Shown here piece after piece: positions 8,491-16,317 of a DNA stretch of 22,371 nt. The DNA lies in the IMG/VR virus record IMGVR_UViG_3300021108_000011, positions 1 through 22,371 of that record. One strand, given 5' to 3'. The notes beneath the pieces are model-generated. The model was given only the letters and a program-made list of their open reading frames with translations. It was not told the DNA's origin and made no database searches. Positions within the stretch are counted from its first letter, which is position 1, and each line of letters starts with the position of its first letter. The position numbers and the translations under genes were made by a program. This stretch comes from a virus.

Positions 8491-9207
8491 ATGGGAGTAA
8501 CAATAATTGACAACACGCAAACGATTAACAACGCAACATGGAAGGTGCAACCTGACGTACTTGCATCCGAAAGTGGAATCGTAAAAGAAAACGGAACTAT
8601 CCATTACATTGATGGTAAGTTAAAATACCATGCTGATGGTGTAATTAAAGATGTGGGGGTTGCTACTGACTACGCCTTAACAGTGTTGGGTGTACAAACA
8701 TTGTTGCCTGCTGAAGGTGGTGGCGCTGCGGTGGGAGACCGTTATTTAGTTTTAGCTTCCGGTGTTGCTGAATGGAATGGTTTCGTTTGGAACTATGTGG
8801 TTGCAAATGCAACAGCAGTAACAGGCACGTTAGTAGTGAACACAAGCTCAAACACTACTTACAGATGGAGTGGTTCTGCATGGGTTGTTTACACGGTTCA
8901 AAAAGTAATTGATTTAACATTAGCACGCAAAACAGATTCTTACACACTTGTAGCAACTGATAACGGTCAAGTAATTGAAATGAATAAGGCAACTGCTAAC
9001 ACTTTGACGGTGCCTTCAGGAGTTTTTACAATAGGTCAACAAGTTTTGGTTACACAATATGGAGCAGGTCAAACTACAATCGCTGGATCAGGTGTAACGT
9101 TAAGAAGTGACGGCGGCAAACTTAAGATTAATAGTCAATATTCAAGTGCGACGATTCTGTTTATTTCAGCAACTGAAGCGTATGTGTTTGGTAATTTAGC
9201 TTTATAA
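8491..9207 (+). CDS. Fibre or appendage protein with DUF2793-like and beta C-terminal modules
   Basis: A 238-residue protein with low charge and many Thr, Val, Ala and Gly, as in fibre proteins. Residues about 65-130 contain GDRYLVLASGVAEWNGFVW and a later SGSAWVVYT strand, resembling the DUF2793 region found in phage tail and fibre proteins. The C-terminal part (about 145-238) has repeated short beta strands with NGQVIEMN, GQQVLVTQYGAGQTTI and GNLAL, a common C-terminal phage beta module. It starts one base after the protease stop, and its stop shares one base with the next gene. Likely surface-exposed on tail or capsid; host contact is inference. Confidence 0.6.
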   Translation: MGVTIIDNTQTINNATWKVQPDVLASESGIVKENGTIHYIDGKLKYHADGVIKDVGVATDYALTVLGVQTLLPAEGGGAAVGDRYLVLASGVAEWNGFVWNYVVANATAVTGTLVVNTSSNTTYRWSGSAWVVYTVQKVIDLTLARKTDSYTLVATDNGQVIEMNKATANTLTVPSGVFTIGQQVLVTQYGAGQTTIAGSGVTLRSDGGKLKINSQYSSATILFISATEAYVFGNLAL

Positions 9208-9452
9208 TGACCGAGTTTAACGGCAATTTAACACCTTCATTCATAAGATTTAAAGAAGTCACTACCGCATTGGATAGTGACTCTTTATTTATACAACCAT
9301 TCAATAGTGGCATACCTAAAAAAATACTAATTACAAATTTAAGTGATGAGGATAACGGTGTTCTATTTGGGGGCGTTGGTGCAGATGAAGATGTTTACAG
9401 TTTAACAGGTGGCGTTGGTGCGAGTATTAATTCAGATATATACAATTTATGA
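9207..9452 (+). CDS. Small fibre-associated protein with a duplicated GGVGA repeat
   Basis: An 81-residue acidic protein. It starts in a TAATG overlap with the fibre-like gene and overlaps the next gene by 4 nt. Its last third carries two copies of a 13-residue unit beginning GGVGA; the underlying 11-nt GGCGTTGGTGC occurs at 9372-9382 and again at 9411-9421, 39 nt apart. Short Gly/Asp repeats of this kind suggest an elongated or trimer-forming appendage piece. No enzymatic motif is seen. It is almost surely part of the same appendage module as its neighbours. Confidence 0.6.
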   Translation: MTEFNGNLTPSFIRFKEVTTALDSDSLFIQPFNSGIPKKILITNLSDEDNGVLFGGVGADEDVYSLTGGVGASINSDIYNL

Positions 9453-10477
9453 GCGATATAACAAAGAGAATTATAATTAAAAAAGGGGCTGGCATTGCAA
9501 CTATTCCTGCAACATCAGACCATAGAGATGGTACATGGTTAAGCACTGATTTATACATTGGTGAGTTTTACATGAACACCGTTAACGGTAAGATATACAC
9601 GCGTACATTAAGTGGGATTTCAGAAATAATTTATGATGTTGCGGCTTTCGAAGTGTTAGCAAACAAGGCTACGAATTTCAGTACAATCAATAACACTAAA
9701 TACCCAACAACTCAGGCGGTCGAAAATCAAATTGACGCTAAACTTGTTACGACTGGCTATTGGAATGTAGCAAGTTCAGAAATCGCACGTGGCTACAGGG
9801 CGCAACACAATTCAACAACGGTTTTATCTGAAAATATCGCGGTTGGTACTCTACAAGGGACAGCAACAGCAGTGGCGGTGACAACAACTTCCATTCAAAC
9901 TAAAAAGACGCGTTTAAAAATTGGTGTTTCAACTCCTGCAGCTAACGGTGTGTGTGGTTACAGGTCAACAAGTGCATTCAATATTGTTGATATGGGTTGG
10001 AGGTTTTGTGTTGCGTTTGGTGTTTCAGATACAGCCTTAAATACAGGGGCGCGCCAATTCTATGGGATGACATCGGCAACAACTTTATTAGGTATTTCGT
10101 CAACTGTAACTGTAGAAAGTTTGACTAACATAGTTGGTATTGGATCGGATGCTTCTGATACTAACTTACAGATATTCCATAACGACGCAACTGGTACGGC
10201 TACAAAAATAGATTTAGGGGCTAGTTTTCTTGCAAATAGGACAGGAAGTGCAGCAACTGATTTTTTTGTGTTTGAACTTTACAACCCTTTTAACTCAATG
10301 ACTGTTTATTATAAGGTTACTTCATTGGAAAACAACGTAACAGTTGAGGGGTCAATCACTACGAATTTACCAAGTGATACTACACCGATAACAATGCAAG
10401 CGGTTAGAACTTCGGGAGCGTCTTCAAACGCTTGTAGTTTTGATATTTCACAATTAACATTAAACTGTTTATCATGA
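9449..10477 (+). CDS. Tail fibre / receptor-binding-like protein
   Basis: A 342-residue Thr/Ser/Asn/Ala-rich protein. Residues about 70-95 have the linker NFSTINNTKYPTTQAVENQI, which recurs in fibre proteins of Bacteroidota phages just before the variable distal domain. The C-terminal part (about 100-340) is a beta-rich domain with many short hydrophobic strands and a few Cys, consistent with a host-contact domain. The N-terminal part has a GDGTWLSTDLYIGEF-like module attachment pattern. The gene overlaps both neighbours by 4 nt (ATGA). Receptor binding is inferred from domain order; the receptor cannot be named. Confidence 0.6.
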   Translation: MSDITKRIIIKKGAGIATIPATSDHRDGTWLSTDLYIGEFYMNTVNGKIYTRTLSGISEIIYDVAAFEVLANKATNFSTINNTKYPTTQAVENQIDAKLVTTGYWNVASSEIARGYRAQHNSTTVLSENIAVGTLQGTATAVAVTTTSIQTKKTRLKIGVSTPAANGVCGYRSTSAFNIVDMGWRFCVAFGVSDTALNTGARQFYGMTSATTLLGISSTVTVESLTNIVGIGSDASDTNLQIFHNDATGTATKIDLGASFLANRTGSAATDFFVFELYNPFNSMTVYYKVTSLENNVTVEGSITTNLPSDTTPITMQAVRTSGASSNACSFDISQLTLNCLS

Positions 10478-10623
10478 TAGAGGTAATACAAGAAGTAAGG
10501 GGAGCTTACACTTATGTAGAAAGTAGCTACTTGAATATAATCAAAGTAGGAAATGAGGTTTTAAATGCTGATGTAACAGCAGAAATAACAGCACAAGAAA
10601 CTATCATAAACGATTACATCTAA
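10474..10623 (+). CDS. Small protein following the fibre gene
   Basis: A 49-residue acidic protein translated from an ATG that overlaps the fibre gene stop (ATGA). It begins MIEVIQEVRGAY and ends INDYI; the order of strands and acidic residues suggests a small beta-rich companion of the fibre protein. Similar short genes often follow fibre genes in these phages, but I do not recognise a named family. The coupled start is the main support for it being real. Confidence 0.55.
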   Translation: MIEVIQEVRGAYTYVESSYLNIIKVGNEVLNADVTAEITAQETIINDYI

Positions 10624-10659
10624 TTTACAACAAAGACCTTAAATCAAGGTTATATAATT

Positions 10660-11274
10660 ATGAATGAAATCAAGTACATTTTAGAGCAAATCAGAAAGAC
10701 GAAAACAATAGTGCTACTCATAATTCTGCTTGCCTTCATTCTTTTTTATTACAAATCATTGGTTACTCAAGTAGTAGTTAAAAAAATTGAAAGTGTTGAC
10801 GAGGTGAAAAAAGACATTAATAATAATGTTTTGATTCAACAGATGCTTAACGAGTTGATGATAAAATATAATGCTGATAGGGCTTATATATTTCAATTTC
10901 ACAACACAATTAAGTACTACGATGGAACACACCGTAACCATCAATCAATGACTTTTGAAGTGTGTAATAATGGTATTAGCTCGGAAGCACATAATTTACA
11001 GAATATTCCCGTTAGCTTGTACCCGATGTTCTTACAACAGATAATGTTAGAAAGAATGAATTATTGCGACGTGAATAGCATTAAAGAGCAGACTACAAAA
11101 GCATCGTTATTAAGGCAAGGGATTCACTCGATATGTATAGCACCATATTTTAAAAAAGGAAATTTTGTTGCTTACATTGGTTTAGACTTTGTAAAAGAAA
11201 ATAAGTGTACAGAAATTGATTTTAAGGAGTTTAAAGAGTTTACAAACGAAATAGGTAATATATTAATGTTATGA
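10660..11274 (+). CDS. Membrane-anchored protein with GAF-like domain
   Basis: A 204-residue protein. Residues 16-31 are one strong hydrophobic helix, so it is probably an inner membrane protein with a short N-terminal tail. From about residue 60 the pattern is that of a GAF-like sensor fold: a helix with LMIKYNADRAYIFQFHN, a strand-rich middle, and SLLRQGIHSICIAPYF followed by VAYIGLDFV. Such folds bind small ligands or mediate signalling; no ligand residues can be named here. It sits between fibre genes and the scaffold-capsid genes, which do not need it, so it may act on the host, for example in exclusion or sensing. This is inference. It overlaps the next gene by 4 nt. Confidence 0.55.
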   Translation: MNEIKYILEQIRKTKTIVLLIILLAFILFYYKSLVTQVVVKKIESVDEVKKDINNNVLIQQMLNELMIKYNADRAYIFQFHNTIKYYDGTHRNHQSMTFEVCNNGISSEAHNLQNIPVSLYPMFLQQIMLERMNYCDVNSIKEQTTKASLLRQGIHSICIAPYFKKGNFVAYIGLDFVKENKCTEIDFKEFKEFTNEIGNILML

Positions 11275-11432
11275 GAAAAGGAGGAAAAAAAGGCTGTCAA
11301 TGTAAAGATGGCACGTATAGTAAAGAGTGTTGCGATGGTAACTCTCAAGGGGTTGGAAGTACACAACAACAAACAATTAGTAATGTAAACCATACTATTG
11401 AAGTAAGGCAAATTACAACAGAAAGAGGTTAA
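11271..11432 (+). CDS. Small Cys-rich protein, unknown function
   Basis: A 53-residue protein with a basic, glycine-rich N terminus and four Cys in a tight pattern: GCQCKDGTYSKECCDG at residues 8-23. The C-terminal half is Gln/Asn/Thr-rich. I recall small proteins with a similar CxC...CC pattern in Bacteroidota phages, without assigned function. The four Cys could bind a metal ion or form disulfides. The start overlaps the GAF-like gene by 4 nt, so the two are probably co-translated. Confidence 0.6.
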   Translation: MRKGGKKGCQCKDGTYSKECCDGNSQGVGSTQQQTISNVNHTIEVRQITTERG

Positions 11433-11455
11433 TAAAGTTATTAAAGAAAAAAGAT

Positions 11456-12013
11456 ATGACTAAAGAAATAAAAGACGCGTTAAAAACTATCAAGACCTTC
11501 TTAGGAATGGAGGTGAAGTTAGAGCAGATGAAGTTAGTAGATGGTAACACGGTAATAGAGGCGGATTCATTCGAGCCGGGTGCAAGTGTTATGATTGTAG
11601 TTCCTGAAGGTGAACCTGTTCCTTTAGAAGTTGGTAATTATGAACTTGAAGACGGTAGAGTTTTAATCGTTGAAGAGGTTGGAATGATTGCATCAATCGA
11701 AGAAATGCCTGCTGAATCAGAAGAGGAAGAGATGCCAGTTGAAGCTGATGTGACTCCAGAGGTTGAAGTGAAACAACCTAAAAAAGTTGTGTCAATTACA
11801 GAACAACATTTTGCTGAAATGGAAACAAAGATTGCTGAGCTTGAAACTAAGTTAGCTGCAATGACTCCAGAAGTAATCGAGTTGACTGAAGAGCCAAAAC
11901 CGATTCAGTATAACCCTGAAAACGCAAAACCAATTGAACATATGGATTTGGCTACAAACACAGGTAAATCAACAAGAGATAAGATTTTAGAAGAAGTATA
12001 CAATAACAAATAA
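11456..12013 (+). CDS. Scaffold-like protein upstream of the capsid gene
   Basis: A 185-residue, very acidic protein 12 nt upstream of the major capsid gene. Residues about 15-80 look like a small beta domain (LVDGNTVIEADSFEPGASV, then LEVGNYELEDGRVL). The middle is a Glu/Pro-rich linker. Residues about 113-145 form a coiled-coil-like helix, and the end is a short basic helix. Acidic, helical proteins in front of the capsid gene are typically scaffolds, and the XkdF-like protease at 7923-8489 would cleave such a protein. The beta domain raises a possible second role in the mature head; this is inference. Confidence 0.6.
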   Translation: MTKEIKDALKTIKTFLGMEVKLEQMKLVDGNTVIEADSFEPGASVMIVVPEGEPVPLEVGNYELEDGRVLIVEEVGMIASIEEMPAESEEEEMPVEADVTPEVEVKQPKKVVSITEQHFAEMETKIAELETKLAAMTPEVIELTEEPKPIQYNPENAKPIEHMDLATNTGKSTRDKILEEVYNNK

Positions 12014-12025
12014 ACAAATAAAAAA

Positions 12026-12985
12026 ATGGCTACAACAATTAACATTTCAACTTCATACGCTGGACAGGATTCTAAGTTATGGGTAAAAGCTGCTTTATTA
12101 AGCGGTAACACATTAGCAAATGGAGGTATGACTATCATACCAAACATTGCTTACAAAACTACAATGTTTAAAATCGGAACGGACGACATTTTAAAGAATG
12201 CTACGTGTGATTTTGATGCTACATCTACTGTAACACTTTCTGAAAGAAGTTTGACTTTAGAGCAATTTCAAGTTAATTTACAATTGTGTAAAAAAGACTT
12301 TTTGGCTACGTGGCAAGCTGAAGAAATGGGATTCAGCGCAAACAAAGTTTTGGCAAAATCATTTGTTGACTACTTGTTAGCTTACATCACTGATAAGGTT
12401 GCTTCATCTGTTGAGGTTTCTATTTGGAGAGGTGCAAACGCAACTGCTGGGCAAATTGACGGTATCGCTACATTATTGGCTGCGGATGCTGCTTTACCAA
12501 CTGCTAACGAGGTTGCAGGTTCTTCTGCTATTTCTGCATCTGCTACAGTAATTGCTGAATTAGGAAAAATTGTCGATGCAATCCCTGCTGCTTTGTACGG
12601 TTCACCTGACTTGAAAATCTACGTGCCACAAGGTGTTATGAAGGCTTACATTAGAGCTTTGGGTGGTTTCTCAGTAGCTGCTACTTCTAACTCTGGTACA
12701 GATGCTAAGGGAACACAATGGTACAATGGTGGTGCTTTAACTTTCGATGGTATTCCAATTTTCGTTGCTAACGGATTGGCTGCTAACACTGCTATCGCTG
12801 CTGAAACTTCTAACTTATTTTTTGGTTGCGGTTTATTAAATGACACAAATGAAATCGCGCTTTTAGACATGTCCCCATTGGACGGTTCACAAAATGTAAG
12901 ATTTGTATTACGTGCGGGTATGGCTGTTAATTACCATTCTGTATCAGACATCGTAACTTATAACATTCCTAACTCAGCTAACTAA
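12026..12985 (+). CDS. Major capsid protein (HK97-fold likely)
   Basis: A 319-residue protein following the scaffold-like gene and ending in a strong terminator. Codon use differs from its neighbours: Ala is mostly GCT and Gly, Thr and Ser codons are similarly narrow, as expected for a very highly expressed protein. The order of elements fits a capsid: an N-terminal arm, a long helix around LAKSFVDYLLAYITDKV (about residues 110-125), a beta-rich middle with SPDLKIYVP and a late domain with LDMSPLDGSQNVRF and ending in YHSVSDIVTYN. It probably forms the icosahedral head; decoration proteins are not obvious. Family placement is by context and pattern. Confidence 0.8.
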   Translation: MATTINISTSYAGQDSKLWVKAALLSGNTLANGGMTIIPNIAYKTTMFKIGTDDILKNATCDFDATSTVTLSERSLTLEQFQVNLQLCKKDFLATWQAEEMGFSANKVLAKSFVDYLLAYITDKVASSVEVSIWRGANATAGQIDGIATLLAADAALPTANEVAGSSAISASATVIAELGKIVDAIPAALYGSPDLKIYVPQGVMKAYIRALGGFSVAATSNSGTDAKGTQWYNGGALTFDGIPIFVANGLAANTAIAAETSNLFFGCGLLNDTNEIALLDMSPLDGSQNVRFVLRAGMAVNYHSVSDIVTYNIPNSAN

Positions 12986-13007
12986 TTAACTAATCAATTA
13001 ACCAATT

Positions 13008-13038
13008 AAAGGGAGGGTATATTCCCTCCTTTTTTTTT
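13008..13038 (+). terminator. Rho-independent terminator after the capsid gene
   Basis: GGAGGG (13012-13017) pairs with CCCTCC (13024-13029) around a 6-nt loop. The stem extends by a G-T pair and A-T pairs, and nine T follow (13030-13038). It lies 22 nt after the capsid stop. The next gene starts 13 nt downstream with no clear promoter, so partial read-through is likely. Confidence 0.9.
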
Positions 13039-13051
13039 AAACTTTAAATTT

Positions 13052-13594
13052 ATGGCTTGTAATTTAAGTATAGGACGCGCTGAGGCGTGCAAAGAAGCAA
13101 TCGGAGGACTCAAAGCGGTTTACTTCATTAACTATCAGATACTACCTTCTGATGTAACATTTTCAAATGACCTTATTACAGCGGTAATAAATGTAGACAA
13201 CTTGTATAAATATGAGTTAAAGTCAAACGAAAATGTATTTGACCAAGAAATTGTATCAAGCCGTGAAGCAGGGACAACGTTCTTTCGTCAAACGTTAACA
13301 ATTAAACTGAAAAAACAAGATGCTACGACGCACAAAGAAATTAAACTTTTGGCCTATAGTCGACCTCACGTCCTTGTGGAAAACAACAACGGTCAATTCT
13401 TTTTGATGGGCTTGTTTAGAGGTGCTGATTTAACAGCAGGAAGTATAAATAATGGTGGGGGGCTTGCAGATTTTTCGGGTTACAGTTTGACTTTTACGGC
13501 GGAAGAGGCTTTACCGGCACCATTTACGGATATTACAAGTGCTGCTACTATCGTTTCTGATTGTTTCACAGGTGCAACAGTAACAACCGCTTAA
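13052..13594 (+). CDS. Tail tube-like protein, copy A
   Basis: A 180-residue protein placed right after the capsid gene and its terminator. It starts with GR.E.CK...GGLK.VYFIN, a signature of a family abundant in Bacteroidota phages, which I take to be the major tail tube protein because of its position and expected high expression. The core (about residues 55-160) includes YKYELKSNENVFDQEI, FFRQTLTIKLKKQ and DFSGYSLTF. The next gene encodes a clear paralogue. The start codon lies 13 nt after the terminator T run. Tail tube is an inference; a head decoration role is the main alternative. Confidence 0.65.
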   Translation: MACNLSIGRAEACKEAIGGLKAVYFINYQILPSDVTFSNDLITAVINVDNLYKYELKSNENVFDQEIVSSREAGTTFFRQTLTIKLKKQDATTHKEIKLLAYSRPHVLVENNNGQFFLMGLFRGADLTAGSINNGGGLADFSGYSLTFTAEEALPAPFTDITSAATIVSDCFTGATVTTA

Positions 13595-13596
13595 CC

Positions 13597-14193
13597 ATGC
13601 CTTGTTTAATAACACTTGGACGTTCAGAGCCTTGTAAGGATAGCCTTGGAGGGCTTAAAAACGTTTACTTTATAAATCAAGATTTAACAGCAAATTTTAT
13701 TTATAAAGAAACTACTCCTGGAAGTGGTATTTATATAGCCGATACTGACTTTAGTCAATCTATTGAATATGTAAACTTTGTACAGTATCTTTATAAATTT
13801 GAGTTGAAATCTAACGAGAATGTTTACGACCAAGAGATTGTTACTTCACGTGAAAACGGAACGACATTCTTTAGACAAACATTGACTATAAAACTAAAAA
13901 AACAGGACATTGCAACACACAACGCTGTAAAAACTTTAGCGTATGCAAAGCCGAGAATTTTAGTTGAAAACAACGAGGGGCAATTTTTCTTAGTTGGACT
14001 TTTAAGAGGTTGTGATTTAACAGCAGGAAGCATCAATAATGGAGCCGCGCTTGGTGATTTTAGCGGTTATTCCTTGACGTTTCAAGGCGAGGAGCTACTA
14101 CCATCGCAATTTGTTGAAAACGGCACAAGTTCATTCTATTACGACATTGACCCAGCAGGAGGGCAAACAGCATCCACAATAGTTACAAGTTAA
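13597..14193 (+). CDS. Tail tube-like protein, copy B (paralogue of copy A)
   Basis: A 198-residue paralogue of the preceding gene, starting 2 nt after its stop. By hand, the 107-residue core from YKFELKSNENVYDQ to the LLPSQF end matches copy A at about 76 percent. It differs by an insertion (about residues 40-58, Gly/Asp/Ser-rich) before the core and a longer C-terminal tail. The start at the ATG 13597 matches the paralogue's start; an upstream TTG at 13561 would add 12 unrelated residues. Two tube-like genes could make a mixed tube, or one could be a tip or head variant. A second strong terminator follows. Confidence 0.65.
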   Translation: MPCLITLGRSEPCKDSLGGLKNVYFINQDLTANFIYKETTPGSGIYIADTDFSQSIEYVNFVQYLYKFELKSNENVYDQEIVTSRENGTTFFRQTLTIKLKKQDIATHNAVKTLAYAKPRILVENNEGQFFLVGLLRGCDLTAGSINNGAALGDFSGYSLTFQGEELLPSQFVENGTSSFYYDIDPAGGQTASTIVTS

Positions 14194-14199
14194 TACACG

Positions 14200-14229
14200 G
14201 AGGGGCTTAAAACACCCCTCTTTTTTTTT
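14200..14229 (+). terminator. Rho-independent terminator after the tail tube pair
   Basis: GAGGGG (14200-14205) pairs with CCCCTC (14215-14220) around a 9-nt loop, followed by nine T (14221-14229). It begins 6 nt after the copy B stop. The next gene starts 35 nt downstream; I see no good promoter there, so it probably depends on read-through. Confidence 0.9.
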
Positions 14230-14264
14230 GCAACAAAAACACTCTTTTTTAGTTATACTATTAC

Positions 14265-14582
14265 ATGATAGTATTAACGACATCCACAAGCCCTCAAATA
14301 GTTTACTTCGTGCCACGTGAAGGCTCGGGAAACTCCGATAAGATATTTCTTACAGACGAACAGACAAACGTCACTGCAACGATTAATATAACGACCTACG
14401 CAACAGGTGATTATTACCATACTGCGACCGCTACCTTTGGTCTAAAAGAAGGACATACGTATGTTTGTAAAATTGGCAAAACAAACGACATTAGATTTTA
14501 CGGACGTGTATTCTGTACGAATAACCCAAGCTCAAACTTCACACAAACGGTAACAACAAACGAATTTATAATCTATGAATAA
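14265..14582 (+). CDS. Small virion-associated protein, unknown function
   Basis: A 105-residue protein with a beta-rich, Thr/Asn/Tyr-rich sequence and no membrane segment. The end includes FYGRVFCTNNPSSNFTQTV, then a short acidic tail. It overlaps the portal gene by 8 nt, so co-expression with the head module is likely. I do not recognise the family. Its main interest is that a 58-nt part of its coding DNA (14495-14552) recurs at 19722-19779 with six changes, four of them silent third-position changes. Confidence 0.65.
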   Translation: MIVLTTSTSPQIVYFVPREGSGNSDKIFLTDEQTNVTATINITTYATGDYYHTATATFGLKEGHTYVCKIGKTNDIRFYGRVFCTNNPSSNFTQTVTTNEFIIYE

Positions 14583-16308
14583 TAACATTATACAACTATC
14601 TTCCTATACAGCTCCCGTAATTGTCGAAAATAATCGCAACGAATGGGTTGAATATGGTGAAGATAATAACTACTATCAATTCTTAATCGACAGATATAGT
14701 AATTCAGCAACGAACAACGCTGTAATTAATAACATTTGTAGACTAATATACGGTCAAGGCTTAACAGCTACGGATAGCGCGATGAAGCCCAACGAATGGG
14801 CGCAACTATTATCTATATTAAAGGAAGACGATTTAAGACGTATTATATTTGACTTGTACGCACTTGGGCAGTGTGCCTTACAGATTCACTACGATAAGGG
14901 ACATAAAGCGATTACAAGGGCTTTTCACACGCCTATACAATTATTAAGACCAGAGAAGTGCAACCAAGATGGGGATATAGTAGGATATTTCTATTCTGAC
15001 AATTGGAGCGACCCAAAGAAGTATGTACCTAAGAGATTCGATGCTTTTGGAAGTTCAAAAAAAGAAGTTGAAATTTTATATCTAGCTCCTTATAGCGCTG
15101 GGATGAAGTACTTTTCAAATGTAGACTATCAAGGTGGTATTGATTATGCGTTATTGGAAGAGAAAATTGCTGAATATCTTATAAATGAGGTTAGTAACTC
15201 TTTTGCTCCCACGACTATCGTAAACTTTAACAATGGTACCCCAACGGACGAACAGAAAGACGAGATTTCATCTCAAGTAATTGGTAAGTTAACTGGGTCA
15301 AAAGGTAAGAAAACTTTAATATCATTTAACGAAAACGAAAATACAAAGACAACGGTCGATACTATACCTTTGAACGATGCTCCAGACCATTATTCTTATT
15401 TATCAGATGAGTCTACAGCTAAGATATTACGTAGTCACAATGTAACTACACCATTGTTATTCGGTGTGACGTCAGCAAGTGGCTTTAGTAGTAATGCAGA
15501 TGAAATGAAAACAGGAGCGTTGTTATTTGAAAACATGGTTATCAAACCAAAACAACAAATGATCGTTGAAATGATTAAAAAAGTGTTGTCATTTAACGGT
15601 GTGTCTTTAAATCTTAAATTTAAAACGTTGAATCCTTTACAAGGTGACGAGCCACAACCCGTACAAGAGGTTAAAATGAGCGCACAAGACGAATTAGATG
15701 TTGCGAAGTATGGTGAAGATGTTGATTTAGATGAATGGGTGTTAGTTGACAGCAGAGAGGTCGATTATGATTTAGAAGATGAGTTGGATGCAGAGCTTGA
15801 AAAACTAAACGAACCTACAAATCTTTCTAAGTTTTTAAACCTTGTTAAAACAGGTACAGCAAGACCAAACGCAAGCAGTATTCAAGATGGTAAACTTTTC
15901 AAACATCGTTACAGATACGTTGGTGAAATAACTGAAAAGTCACGTTTGTTTTGTAAGAAAATGATTCAAGCTAATAAGGTTTATAGAAAGGAAGATATTA
16001 TTAGAATGAGCAATGAAATTGTAAACCAAACACGTACACGGTCAGATGGTACAGTTGGTGGTTTAGGGCCGCGTGGAGCGACTACATACGATATATGGTT
16101 ATATAAGGGCGGAGGAGCTTGCCACCATAAATGGGTGCGTGAAACTTATTTAAGAAAATCGGATGTTAATTCACCAATTGCAAAAAAATACATGAAGGAG
16201 TTTAGACCTTCGGTTGCTCGCAAACTAGGTGAGATTGTACCCGTGAACGACAAAAAAGTTTATACAAGACCGATTGATATGCCTAACAAGGGATTTTTAC
16301 CTAAATAA
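14575..16308 (+). CDS. Portal protein with extra C-terminal domain
   Basis: A 577-residue protein. Residues about 1-370 have the pattern of phage portal proteins: a NEWVEYGEDNNYYQFLIDRY start, a YGQGL segment, a long stem helix region, and a clip region with LRSHNVTTPLLFG and GFSSNADEMKTGALLFEN. The portal ring is the packaging and exit channel of the head. From about residue 425 there is an extra domain: FKHRYRYVGEITEKSRLFCKKMI, a KVYRKEDI segment and LYKGGGACHHKW (Cys at about 516). I recall such a domain in portals or neighbouring head proteins of Bacteroidota phages; its role is unknown. The acidic linker around residues 385-410 separates the two parts. Confidence 0.8.
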   Translation: MNNNIIQLSSYTAPVIVENNRNEWVEYGEDNNYYQFLIDRYSNSATNNAVINNICRLIYGQGLTATDSAMKPNEWAQLLSILKEDDLRRIIFDLYALGQCALQIHYDKGHKAITRAFHTPIQLLRPEKCNQDGDIVGYFYSDNWSDPKKYVPKRFDAFGSSKKEVEILYLAPYSAGMKYFSNVDYQGGIDYALLEEKIAEYLINEVSNSFAPTTIVNFNNGTPTDEQKDEISSQVIGKLTGSKGKKTLISFNENENTKTTVDTIPLNDAPDHYSYLSDESTAKILRSHNVTTPLLFGVTSASGFSSNADEMKTGALLFENMVIKPKQQMIVEMIKKVLSFNGVSLNLKFKTLNPLQGDEPQPVQEVKMSAQDELDVAKYGEDVDLDEWVLVDSREVDYDLEDELDAELEKLNEPTNLSKFLNLVKTGTARPNASSIQDGKLFKHRYRYVGEITEKSRLFCKKMIQANKVYRKEDIIRMSNEIVNQTRTRSDGTVGGLGPRGATTYDIWLYKGGGACHHKWVRETYLRKSDVNSPIAKKYMKEFRPSVARKLGEIVPVNDKKVYTRPIDMPNKGFLPK

Positions 16309-16317
16309 TTTTAAGAC

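Noticed and set aside
10636-10650. ACCTT/AAGGT hairpin before the GAF-like gene
   Set aside because: The stem is only 5 bp with no T run, too weak to call a terminator or regulatory element.
13561-13596. TTG start extending the second tail tube-like gene upstream
   Set aside because: The ATG at 13597 matches the paralogue's start exactly, and the extra 12 residues are out of keeping with the family and lie inside copy A.
14226-14264. Possible promoter with TTTG at the end of the terminator T run
   Set aside because: No TAnnTTTG-like element lies at the right distance; the sequence there (TATACTAT) does not fit.
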